Positions 48,155 to 59,700 of a stretch of 64,000 nt of DNA are shown in pieces; within the stretch, counting starts at the first letter, position 1; each line of letters starts with the position of its first letter. The notes below the pieces were generated by a model. That model ran no database searches, was not told where the DNA came from, and was given only the letters and a program-made list of their open reading frames with translations. The position numbers and the translations under genes are program-made. The stretch spans positions 9,801,538 through 9,865,537 of the forward strand of contig CP099850.1 of assembly GCA_030062745.1 (NCBI GenBank), written 5' to 3'. The DNA comes from Capitulum mitella. Its lineage: Eukaryota > Arthropoda > Thecostraca > Pollicipedomorpha > Pollicipedidae.

Positions 48155-48474
48155 GCGCGGCGGCCGCCGCTCGGCGCCGCCGCCGGCCCGGCGCCCGGGC
48201 TTCCAGCTCGGCTGTGGCTGTGGGTGGTGGGAGGGAGGGACCGGGCGGCGCGGCAGGCCGGCCCGGAGGCGGACTGCGGGAGCGGGCCGCCGCCGGAACG
48301 CCGCGTCGGTGGCCCTGTAGGCCGGCACGCTTTTAACCCTTGCCGATGATGCAGCGGGACGGTGGGAGGGACGGCGTGGCGGGGGTGGCGGCCGCTCGGA
48401 CTCGGCCGGTGGCCTCGTGTCGTCGCCCGCCGCTGTCCGCCTGTCGCGCGTCGAATCTGTTCGCCAGTTGTGGA

Positions 48475-48480
48475 AATAAA
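48475..48480 (+). other. EB1 polyadenylation signal AATAAA
   Basis: A canonical AATAAA lies 321 nt after the EB1 stop and is followed within about 10 nt by GT-rich sequence (TTGTTTTGTTGGAGTG), the usual arrangement at a 3' end. Confidence 0.75.
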
Positions 48481-48639
48481 AACGCCTTGTTTTGTTGGAG
48501 TGTTCGCTGGCCGGGAGGCCTGCGGTTCGTGATTGCTTACGTTTTGTGATGGGCATGGCCGCACAGCGCGGGGCGAGACGAAACTGGATGTGCGTTTTTG
48601 AACCCGCCCCCGACTGGGGGGTTGACCCCCCCGAGGTTT

Positions 48640-49200
48640 TTCTAGGATTGCGAGAGAACGAACAAACACAGCGCCATGAAGCTTCGTATATCTTTTGCTT
48701 GGTCATTTTTACACCTTGTGCCAAATTTTTGACCTCAGGTCAAGTCATGTGTCTGATCTAGGTCAGGTCAAACGGATCTATGTCTAAAAAAGTTTAGCGC
48801 ACTGCAACTTTTTCGGAAAACAAGATATCACAATAATACTTTCAGGGATTAGTGATCTTCATAGATGCAACAAATCTGCTATCTCAGATTTTTTTGGAAT
48901 TTTCTGGATCCTTGACCTAAGGTCAAACCCATTTTGAAGACATGTCGTTTTTTTCGGAAATTGGCGGAATATTTCATAACATTTTTATGTGGAGTGAAGC
49001 AGACATCTAGTTACCGTCATTGGGCAAAATATCAGTGCCTTCCAGCCGTTGACCTGAGGTCAGGCCACGAATAACTGTTGTGAGCCAAAGTGTACCACCG
49101 TCAAAATCAGTGATGAATTACCCAGAATGAGTAGAAAATGGCAGAACTGGCTTGTACAGACGTAAGTAATACCACGAACCTCAAAAGTTTGAAGACAATT
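48640..49200. repeat. Decayed repeat with three TGACCTNAGGTCA palindromes
   Basis: The palindromes lie at 48730-48742, 48913-48925 and 49050-49062. The first two are followed by similar AT-rich sequence including TTTTTCGGAAA and an ATATCA or ATATTTCA block, which suggests an old tandem repeat downstream of EB1. No gene is seen here. Confidence 0.6.
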
Positions 49201-50034
49201 GCATATTTTGGAAATAAACAGACTCGCGGATCAAGCTACGTCAATTGTGTAAATTGGTAACCTAATGAATTTTTCCAAAATTTAAGCATGAGAAACCATC
49301 TCAAGAACCACTAAGATCAGTAATATTTACATGGATAGGCTTATTTCGCGAAAATAAAAGGAACACTAAAATTATTTCCCGTTAATTTCTTAATGCGTAC
49401 GGCTGCGGCGCCCGCCGACAACCGGCGTGAAAATTGCTGTGTCTTTAACTCAACGTTTCGGCGTATATATTGAGGAAATCTGAGAAATTAGCCGTGTATC
49501 GGCATCTGCCGACCTTTACTTGTGCGTTGGTGCCCTTAACTATGCATTGTTAGTCACAGCCCTTGAGATTCAGACCGTTTCTCGATCTCACGCAGTCGGC
49601 TATGAGAAAACATATATAGGACGTAAATTGCTTAGATATTACCTGAAACTAAAAATGAGACCAGTTTCGAACTCTACTCGTCACAAGCTTTCCAACGGTG
49701 TACTTATTTTGTATCGTGCGACCAACCGTTGGTGAGGTAGAGAGGGGGGTCAACCGCCCCACCCCCCATCGGGCGTGATCGTCGCCGACCGACGGTCGTG
49801 CGCGGGTTAACCGCCGCTGGCGGGTCTTGGTTTTTGGGCTCGGGACACCCAGAGCAGAACCTGCAGGCGTTTTTTATGCCATCCAGGGTTTGTGGAATAC
49901 GGCGTCTCGTCGAAAATCCGGGAACCAGCTCTAGCTGTAGCGCCACGTACAATCACTGCATTGGGGTTCCTTCGTAACCCACGGTGATGGCCGGTGCCGC
50001 CGTCGCGGCACCTGTATGTGCCGCAGCGCAGCGT

Positions 50035-50210
50035 CCCAGACCGCGTCTCTTCTCCCGGCCCACCCGCCCCTTCAGTGCAACATCCCAGACCGCGTCTCCT
50101 CTCTCGGCCCACCCGCCCCCAGACCGCGTCTCTCGGCCCACCTGCCCCCAGACCGCGTCTCTGGGCCCACTCGCCCCCAGACCGCGTCTCTGGGCCCACC
50201 CGCCGCTTCA
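50035..50210. repeat. About 30-bp GC-rich minisatellite
   Basis: Five to six copies of CCCAGACCGCGTCTCT plus GGGCCCACCCGC, downstream of EB1. The last copies have a regular 30-bp period. Confidence 0.85.
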
Positions 50211-52749
50211 GCACGCTATAACCCAAGATAGGCATTTATACGAACAGGTTTTCAGAGTTCTCACATTTTAATAGAATGCCTGGAGGCAAGCTTATACAAT
50301 ACGAGAAATGTAGCTGTAGTCGGGTATTAAACTAGATATGCACCAGAACTAGGTCAGATCTGGAGCGTGTGCTAAAATATGGAAAAGTTGCAGACAGCAC
50401 GTGAGTTGGCGTCGCCATGGTGACGTTTCGTTGCTTCGGCAACGGTCCAGTCAGCGCCTGGGCCAGCGGTCAGCGGGGTGAGGGGGTGGGGTGGGAGGGA
50501 GAGGCAATGGATTCTGACAGCAAACAACCTTAGTGTTCGTATCGTAAAAAAAGAACAACCGGATGTGAAAGGAGTCCGGCTGAAGCTCTCCAGTGACTTA
50601 CGTTTATCACCTTGTGCTGTTATCACTTCGTCACAATCGCAATGAGAACGTTGACAATTTAGCGCGCGAACGGGTTGCGACCGGGCTAATCCAACGCCCA
50701 GGTGACCGCCGCCCGCCCATGACCTTTGGACCGCCGTCCTGCCCAACGCTCCCACCACTGTCTGCCGAGTCGGAGCCCGCTGGCCAGTGCCGCACGATTA
50801 CCTCAGCGGCTGGGCGCTCGGCTACCGGACGGATACCGGTAACCGGATCCCGGCGGCGGCCCGTTCGTCCAGTGCCGGGCAGAGAGGAGTCAGCGTCGGC
50901 TTGGCCCCTGCCGGGGGCGCGGGGCCGGGCGGCTAGCCTGCCGGCCGGCGGCCCGAGCCTGGGACGGGCGTGGAGCTCTGCTGACAGGACACGGAGGTGA
51001 TTTCAGAACTCCCTAGCCGTCTTTCGAGGACTTCGTATGCTACTGAGCGGACTTGTTTGTTTTATGTTGAACGCGAACCTCGACAAGACTTTGCTCAACT
51101 GGTTTGCGAAAGTACTTCAGCTCCGGGTTGAGGTACCTGGGGACAAATCAAGCTGGTTTCCATGAAATTGTTTCGCATGTCTCGCATCACGACGTAATTC
51201 TCAGTGATACGTTTTTCTCGTCGCTTCAAGTTGATCGTCAGCTGATTCTGCGCTTTGAAAGATGGCTTTCGAACCAAGAGAAGTTTGTCCTCAACGTACT
51301 GTTTTCTGTGGCTGGCACATGATTATTAGAAATTAGGAGGCATTTGAAATGTAAATCGTTATTACTGCCATTTCGGCACTGTTTTTTTGTGGGGCAATAG
51401 GATTAACCAAAATGAGGAACCAAGTTACCTTGAAGAACGCGGCCTCGAAATGCCGGCCTTCTAATGTTGTCAGGTACCTGAGACACTCTTCCAGCAATCA
51501 CTGAGTGTTTTGGTTACCTTGTGTCGGTACAGCACAGTTTCTGGGGCGGTAACAAATGTGCATACCTTAGGGGCTGACGATATGTATAGGATGGATATGT
51601 ATAGGATGCATAGGATGGAATGGGACATGTGTGTATGTAGGATATATGCGTAAAGGATAGGGATAAGAATAAGATATGCTGTAAAAACGACTGTCGAGGA
51701 CCGGGATTTTTGCAGGGTCCTAAGATCTTTGAACCACTTAAAATATATACACGAAATAATATAGGCAAAATACATGTAGAGGGCATACAGGGAAGGTCGA
51801 CTTATGACTGGACGCCTTATTTCGAGCGTCAGACATGGGAGGTGTAACGGAGCTTTACTACAGACGGATATCTGGTAAAAAGGAACGCCAAGGCAGTCGG
51901 TGAGGTCTTGGAAAGCAGACCCGAAGATCAGTTACCGGTGCAGTCAAGGAGAACCTGACACGACATTCCGTTGAGATTGTGGCATCCTTGAAGTTTCGGA
52001 AGGCCCTGGAACGGCGAAGGACAGTGCTTTCATACCCCTGGCTTGGGGTATGGGAGGACTATCCTGGAGGGAAGGACTTGTGTGCAGGGGCGGCGGAAGC
52101 TATTGCGGAATGGGGGTTGGGGGCAAATCGTTCGCGAATCCAGCCACCCCATTCGGCAAAACCTATACTAGCCTTGAATTCTGGTTTCTGTTCGGATTTG
52201 GATCAGTTGGTTTTGGGTTCAGACCAAACGTGTGTTATAATAACAATAAATTAATGTGGCGAAATTACGACGATGATGATCAATGAATCATTGGACTCCT
52301 CACTGTCCTGTCCTGAATTTTATTTTATAATAAGATCGTAATCATTTACCGAATGCGAAACGAATGCGTAATAATTTACCGAACACAGAAACCAGGCGTA
52401 CGCAAACATATCGTTTCATTTGACTAAGGGCGTCTGGTCTGGCGCGCCGAGGGCGCTAAACGTGCCGCCGAAACAATAATGTTCACCGCGTTTTTTAACC
52501 CAATTTCTCGTCAATGCGCCAGCACGTCATCTGGTGCAATATGCCAGAGGCACTGGGACTGCAAGCGAACGTTTCAAATGGCTAGCGGTCTCGTAGGCAT
52601 CTAAGACACACTTCAATGTTTTGACAAAAATACACGACACATGTTTTAAGCATCAGCTGAGACGGTTCAAGCACTTGTGCACAGGGCAGCATACGAGCAC
52701 TTATAGTCACTGACGTGGCCATCTTGTTCTGATTCTGTTCTGGTCATGA
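50211..52749. other. Spacer with a GC-rich island at 50680-51000
   Basis: The island has an open frame without recognisable motif. 51580-51640 has short GTATAGGATGGATAT repeats. No gene is supported. Confidence 0.45.
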
Positions 52750-55480
52750 ACGACGTGTGTCAAGACAGTCTGCGCTCAGCCCACCCTCAGCCCACGGTGA
52801 GCCCAAACTCGAAACCCGTTCAAAATCGTCCAAAACGTGTCAGTGCGTAGGTGTTGATTAAATGAGCTCATCGACACCATCAGAATTCCGTTGCATCCAA
52901 TACTTTGCATTTTAGAAAACGAGACAATCCACATTATATCAGATATATAACGAAAACAGATGTATGTTAAACCCTTACAAACAGGTTCTCGAAATGTTCG
53001 TCTTGTGCTGCTGAGCCCACAGATACCACATGTGCATCGTCCCTATTGTAACGTTTTGATTTGCTGGAAAAGAAAATCGTTTTTTTACCCAATACTTTAT
53101 TTCGCATAAGATCGCCGGAACTCCATCGCACTGATATTCACACCGTCCGAGTCCGAGGGTTCCGAGAAACACAGGTGAAAACCGCATTTTTTAATTCTCT
53201 TCCAGACCTAGTCATACAGATACTCAAAATGCTCATCTCGTGCCGCTGAGCCCCAGAATACCACATTTACATTTACATTTGCACCGTTCGCTCCGGTTGT
53301 AACTTACTGAGTTGCTGCGAAAGACATTCGTCTTTTTACCCCATGCTTTATTTCCCGCTGGATTAAACATAGGAACTCATGGAGCTGATTTCGGTGGACC
53401 TATTCGATTTGATTTCGCTGTTTTTTTTCTGTGCAGGTAGCTAGAACCGCAACACTCATGAAACGGCCGCCGGGAGTCCATCGCAGTAATCTTCACGATA
53501 CTGTGTTTGTTTTGTCGTGGGAGGCTGACGGCCATCAGATGGACGTAATACCAGTGAGGTCACGACTCCAAACAGCTAACTCGCGACACAAACAGCTGAC
53601 AGGTACCGGCCGACGGCACTGCACTGTGACGTCACCGGTGCTGGGGTCGCCAGTCGAGCGCTAGTTCGGCGGATTGGTCGCTTGCTTGTCGAGCAGACGA
53701 TGCGGACGGGCTGGCACCATGCAGCCCATCAGCTGGATTACTGCTCAGGCGGCCAGTGCACCGAACTCGAGGCACTCATCCAGAAACCGGTCCAGGCGGT
53801 GGCCGAACAGGAGCGGCACGCGGGGCAGCATCTGGCAGCCGGCGGCTGAGTGCTGTTCGCAGACGTACGTGCCCGACAGACTGAACTCCAACTGTTTGCC
53901 GGTGCTGCAGCAGAACCGATCCACCTGTACGGCCGTCTCCGGGTCGCGCGTCAAGAAAAAACCCTCAACTTACACACAAGTGGCACTGCTGAAGAGCACC
54001 AGGTCGTGCGGCACTAAGGCGCGGTCAAGCCAGCAGAATTTGACGTCGTCGTTGCCGATCACTAGAGAGCGGTTCGCACCCCACACAAGGTTCTTAGAGC
54101 GCCCCGTGGCCTGGCCCAAGTGCATTACGTATCTGGAGTCGACGCCGTCCGCGCTGACCAGCTCCTACAGCCTCTGGCCGAACCTGTCGGCGCCCACAGC
54201 ACCGATGAACGCCACCCGTCCGAGCTCCCCCAGAACCCGGCGGTACCGGCGAGCGGTCGCCGACCCGGCCGGGCAGAACGACGTCTGGCCACTGCCGAAC
54301 ACCTCGAACAGCGGCTTCTGCTGCTAGCTGGCCTTATTCTGGTCGTTGGTCCGCAGGCCGCATGTGGCCAGCAGTTGCCACTGTCCGCCTTCAGCAGCAT
54401 GCTCAGTAGCGGGTTGCCGAAACAGATCAAGTCGGTGGCGATGTCGCCCATTATAGGGCTGCGGCACCGGGGCTGCGCGCGCAGCTAGAAAGAAGTGGAC
54501 AATACGACGGCGATGCTCCCAAAAGTCCTCGCCTGACCCTGCTTGACTAGCGCAGCAGTCAGCAGCTGACTCCGGCGGTGTCACCAGCACGTCTCTCGGG
54601 CCCTGGTGCGGCTGCAGCGGTGTCCTCACTGCCACGTCCCTTGGGCCCCGGTGGCGTGCGGCTGACACCGCTGACGCAGCCGTACATAACAAATATAATG
54701 CCGTGAATGCCAATGCAATGGACTTCCGGCGACGGTTTCATGTGTATTGCGGTTCTGGCTACCTGCACAGAAAAAGCTAGCGAAATCGAAAGCGTCCATC
54801 GAAATCAGTTTCATAGGGTCGTATCTTGAATTCAAAGGGAAATAAAGTATTGGGTAGAAAGCTATTTTCTTTTTCAGTAGACCAAAACGCTAACACCGGA
54901 ATGGTGTAAATGTGGTCTTTGTGAGCTCAAAAGTACAAAACGGGTACCAATATGGCTAGGTTTAGACGAGAATTAATAATTGTTTTATATATGTGCTCTT
55001 CGGAAACCAATACGACGGTATGATTATCAAATGCGACTGACTTCCGGCGATGGTTTCATGTGCATTGCGGTTCTGGCTACCTGCGCAGAAAAAAGTAGGC
55101 GAAATCGGAGCGGTCCACCGAAATCAGGTACATAGGGTCTTATGTTAAATTCAATGGAAGATAAAGTTTTGAGTAAAAAAATGTTTTCTTTCGCAGCACA
55201 AAGTGGCATTTTTGAGCTGGGCGGCTAAAGACGAACGTTTCGAGTGCCTGTTTGTTTGGGTTTAAGGTACATTTGTTTTGGATGTATTCTTGATGCGTTT
55301 TTTTTTTTTTCTTCCTCTAGAATGCAAAGTAATGGATGTGATGAGGATCTGATTACATCAACGAGCTCCTTTAGTCAATGCTTGTCCACTGACGCGTTTT
55401 GGGCGATTTTTAAGGAGTCTCAGTTTGGGCTGACCGTGGACTGAGCGTAGGCTGTCAAAACCTGTCTTGGTGTCTGGCTT
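52750..55480. mobile_element. Large inverted-repeat element carrying an adenosine kinase copy
   Basis: The left arm (about 52760-53530) and right arm (about 54660-55475) are inverted copies of one another. The outer parts share CACGGT(G/C)AGCCCAAACT, CCAAAACG(T/C)GTCAGTG and TACTTTGCATT. Within each arm a block of about 235 bp occurs twice in tandem (about 52975 and 53210 on the left; about 54900-54660 and 55250-55020 on the right), with shared ACCCAATACTTTATTTC and CAGGTAGC(C/T)AGAACCGCAA. The centre is GC-rich and carries the kinase copy. The similarity ends near CAAGACAG on both sides; I saw no clear target duplication. No transposase is visible, so it looks non-autonomous. The superfamily is unknown. 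Confidence 0.8.
53745..54451 (-). pseudogene. ADK: Adenosine kinase (PfkB family) retrocopy-like pseudogene
   Basis: The minus strand encodes, without introns, a sequence that follows adenosine kinase in order: DLICFGNPLL, LRTNDQ, VAFIGAVGADRFGQRL (human ATFFGCIGIDKFGEIL), GVDSRYVMHLGQATG, GANRSLVIGND, EGFFLTRDPETAVQVD (human AGFFLTVSPESVLKVA), FSLSGTYVCEQ and MLPRVPLLFG. It covers roughly residues 20-220 of about 345. One frameshift follows the first 20-25 codons and three in-frame stops occur later; beyond these the frame stays open. The C-terminal half with the catalytic GAGD loop is absent, so it cannot be an active kinase. GC content is far above the flanks, as expected for captured coding sequence. 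It lies in the centre of the inverted-repeat element. Lack of introns suggests origin from an mRNA, but capture of a single long exon is possible. Confidence 0.82.
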
Positions 55481-56772
55481 ATTTTGTCTATCTCTCTCCA
55501 TCGCCGTCCATCTCTGTCTGGATATGTCTTAAGTGATAATGGCGATATGACCTAGCGATAGTTTCTTTTATAAAGTTTCTGAAATATCGAATTCGGAGAG
55601 TGACTCAGACCCCGCACCATAAAGCAATTTCATTTTCAGCTAGGACCAACAGACACTGGTTTGGTTCACGATCGGCAAAAATACGCGAAACGCGACATGT
55701 TAACCTTTTACACGCTTTCATTTGAATAAATCTCATAGAAACACGATCAATTATTTTTACAGACGTGCATGAAATTGATCAAGGAATTTAGCGGCGCAGC
55801 GATGTAATTAATGAAAGTCGGAAACCGTTTCACGCCATGACCAGTTGCTATTTCAAGACATGGCTCCCAAAAACTTGCACGAGGCACGCGGTCATAGCGT
55901 GAGACTGCCTGTAAAGATGGCGTCTCGATCATCTGTCGTCTGGGGGTTAACGCGCCGATTGCTAGAGCGAAATCGTTGTCAATATTCAACAATAATTCCG
56001 ACTGTGGAACTCCAAATTAAATGTGAACTTTAACCCCACTTTGGGATATCTCGCGATTTCAGCACCATTATTAGAGCATTGCCGTGCCGTTCTGCGGTTT
56101 CTGCGGCCGTCTGGACTCTGAGCGCACTGAAACAATGGAGATCATCGACAACACTTGTTTTTTCTTAACTTTGCAATTCACAAATGCATTTTGATGTGTG
56201 GCTCACTCGTTTGATTGAAACGAACAGATGGGAAAGTTAGGGGACACCAATAAAGGGACGCAATTACCGGAGAAATTTCTGCTACTGCTCTAATGAAATT
56301 AGCCCTATTTATATATTGCACCGCAGTTACGACTTCAGACTGTCACGCCGAAGTGCTGCTCTACTTAACCTACGTATGGCCACCCCATCGTCCGGCCCTA
56401 GTTAAGACAAGCACTACTTTGCCAATCAACTAGAAAATAAACCCATCATTTCCTCCATAAAGCACAATTAAAATTTTCGTGCAGTATGACAGCATAGCAA
56501 CATCAACAACAGCTTTGATTACTGTGGAGTGTCGACAGAAAATGCACAAAACCGGCGACAACTCAGTGGATCAAAGTAAACACTGCACCGGCCGGCGGAG
56601 TCCGCCGGACGTCAGACCACAGCTGAAAGGTGCGGACACACGGCCAGGCCTGGGGACACCGACCGGAGACGGCAAGCACAGGGCAGGAGGGGGTGACGAA
56701 CAAGTCGGCGGCACCGCCCCAGTCGCGCGAATCCGTCCCGCGCACGACGACCTCTGGAAACGGCCCGGCCGC
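55481..56772. other. Spacer downstream of PNP; nothing recognised
   Basis: AT-rich; no canonical minus-strand poly(A) signal for PNP was found close to the stop. Confidence 0.4.
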
Positions 56773-59700
56773 TCAAAGCTGGGCGGCAATGCGCGCCGCC
56801 ATCTTGGCCACCAGGTCCTGCAGGTGGTGCTTGCGGGCGTTGGCCGCGCTGATGACCTCCTCGTGATTGGCCTCGGCATCCGTGTCCCAGTCCATGATGC
56901 ACTCGTTGGTGATGAGGCTGAACGCGAACACGCGCATGTCGCAGTGCCGTGCCACCACCACCTCGGCTACGGTGCTCATTCCTGCCGGCCAAGAAAGAAC
57001 GGGGTTGTTTAGCAAGCGGTGTAATAAATGAGCACGACGGGTCGCCTTGAGGCGCCGTAGGTCATTGTGGCCCCTGCGGCCCCTGGGGCCGTGGACACTA
57101 GCACGCAAAGATGTCTTTATGCCCCTTCTCCTGAACAAGATGCAACAATATAAAATGCTCGAGAAAACCATTAGCTGCACGTGATATGATGCTCTGGCGT
57201 TTCCGAGATATTTTATCGTCAACATGAAAGCGGGTAAAGAAAGAACGTTCGCAAGAACCGACGTAGGAGCTTTGTGCTCGTTTAATCGTCTCTTGAACTT
57301 CCGGGCTGGCATAAATGGCGAAAATCGTGGGTCTGCACGTCAGCAGCAATCGTTTAACCACATCGAGCGCCCTTTGTTTCCCGCCGCTCTGACAGCGACA
57401 GAGCTGCAACTTCCCCGCGGGAGAAAACCAACGCTTGGCTAGAAAGCGCCGGCCGCGTTCCAAGGCTGTGGATGCCAATGATGGGTATCCAAACTCTGGT
57501 AGATTTCCAGGCTTGTGTTTTAAAACCATCATGATGAATGTGCTGCTTAGGAATGTTTAAATAATGTGATATTTACGTTCGATTGCAAAAATAGGGTACT
57601 TATGATACCCATACACTGACCAAACGACATGGTTGCTGAGAATCTTTCTGTAAAGCTTTAAATTCGATTCGTAATAATGTGAGCTGACCCTCTGGTTTCT
57701 GGACTCATTGCGCAGTACCGCTAAAACATTTCTGCGTAAATTCACTGGCGGGCAGAATCATGACCCATGGCGTGTAGTGTAATAATATTTGCAGTTTATA
57801 GGCCTGGTCTGCATAAACTGACATTTTCCTGACAGTGGACGTCATCGTGTTTTCTTTCAGATATCCAGGCATCTTTGTGCAGCATGGTTTGAACTGAACA
57901 GTGGCAGTGATGAAGGCCTGTTCTTTTAGTTCGAGTTCCATTCTTCATCAGCTCTGAATCGTAGATTCAGAGCTCTCACCTTCACGTAATACTAAAAGGA
58001 AAGGGCCCGCAAGGTTCTGCGTAACTCACTCAAGAACATCTGGCTGGCACGGCCTGAGCCGCGCAACGTCTATGAACATTAATCGATCACTCATGTTGAA
58101 CAGACAGGCTTACCTATCTGAAACTAACGAAAAATGCCGGCCAGCTTTTCCTCTACACTTGCTTTGCTTATTCGGCGTAACCATGCTTCTTCTTCATCTT
58201 CGCAATGCTATTTGCAGTAGACAGAAATAGCACAGCAGCGCCATAAATATGCACCATTTTAGGAAGCATCCATCCTCTTTGCAATTCCTCCTGACATTCG
58301 TTTACCTGGCAACTGCGTATGCGGTACCATGCCTAAGTGATTCCATGTTTTGACGAAGGTATGCTTGTTTATTGACTGCGAGATAATGTTGCTTACATAC
58401 ATGTGTGCCCATTCTTTCATGCCCTACATTATTAATCGAAACTTCTGCCAGGTGTTTGTTTTTTTCTGTCTCTGGGGCACATCTGCGTTTGCCATTTGCA
58501 GTTTTTCCGCTCACGCTGAATCCAGTTAGGAACTGAGCTTACTGAAGTCAATACATTTGTAACAGTTACGATATGCCGTGGAATAATCTCTATGAAAATA
58601 CTTTGGTACTCCTATATAACAAATCAGGTAATGTGATATTAACAAAACCAATAGTCCGACTCGATGACGACCAAGTAGCCTGCCGGGCTCCTTATGTCTT
58701 CTCAAGTCTTCTTATGGCTTAGCTATAACATACGTGTGCTTGTTCAAATAGTTGTCTGGAGACAATGGTGCTGTTTTCCGTTTTTTTAACTTTGTTGTCA
58801 TTTACGTAGTCATTTGTGTTTATTATGACAGATCTTTGTGTATACTTCTCAGTCGTGAAGCTCGTGGGACATGCTGCGGAGCGACTATTAGATTTAGCGC
58901 CTCAAAACCCCACAGAGATCCATTTCTGGTCGTCGCTGCATGCACATGCAAATTTTCGGGCCCGTGTGTTGTGTCCGAAATATTGTGCTGCGTGTGTCAA
59001 AGAGACTAACGCCAATATCGCCGGTTAAGCCGACGATTCCTTAACTGATTTTTGTGTTTATAGAATTCACGTGTCACCGCCGACCAGACAGACGATTCCC
59101 GGGCCGAGTTTTATACGTAGATGTGCGAATGCACTTTAGAGAAACCGGAGCTGGTGGCTGCCCGTAATGACGCTGGTGAAGGTTACGGCTGTTTAAATAT
59201 TATGATTCAACAGGCTACGCGATAAGGCCTACGTGACTTATCAGTTGCGACATGCTTGGATTAGAAGGGAACGTCCCATCTTAACGTTCGTTAAGATGGA
59301 ACGTTCCATCTGCTGCCGCTCCGAACCTCCACTCATCACAAAAATTATTTTAAGTGGAGAAGGGAAAACACAAAAAATAACAGAGAAATATCAGCCGACT
59401 AAGAGGAAAAAATACCACGGATTTTTTTTCCTTGCCATACGTTACGAAACCTCAAACTCTCTGATCTTTTGTCTCGCGTTTCGTACCTTATATCGTGTTA
59501 CAGCTTCTACATTTTGCACTGTCCTGTACTGTGACGCATCAGTTTTAGTCCGTGTACTGCTACAGCAGGCCAAAGGGTAGGCAGCCCTATCAGCATAAAT
59601 AAATCAGCCTAAATCGCCAAAAAATGCTGCCATTGTCCGCCATTGTTCAATTTGAGTGCCGTTCTTAGAAAACCTGTGGAATTTGAATTAATAAAGCCAT

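Noticed and set aside
47843-48724. Minus-strand open frame of 293 codons
   Set aside because: It is antisense to the last EB1 exon and 3'UTR, is rich in arginine, proline and alanine, and follows from GC content.
56479-57012. Plus-strand open frame of 177 codons
   Set aside because: It is antisense to the last PNP exon.
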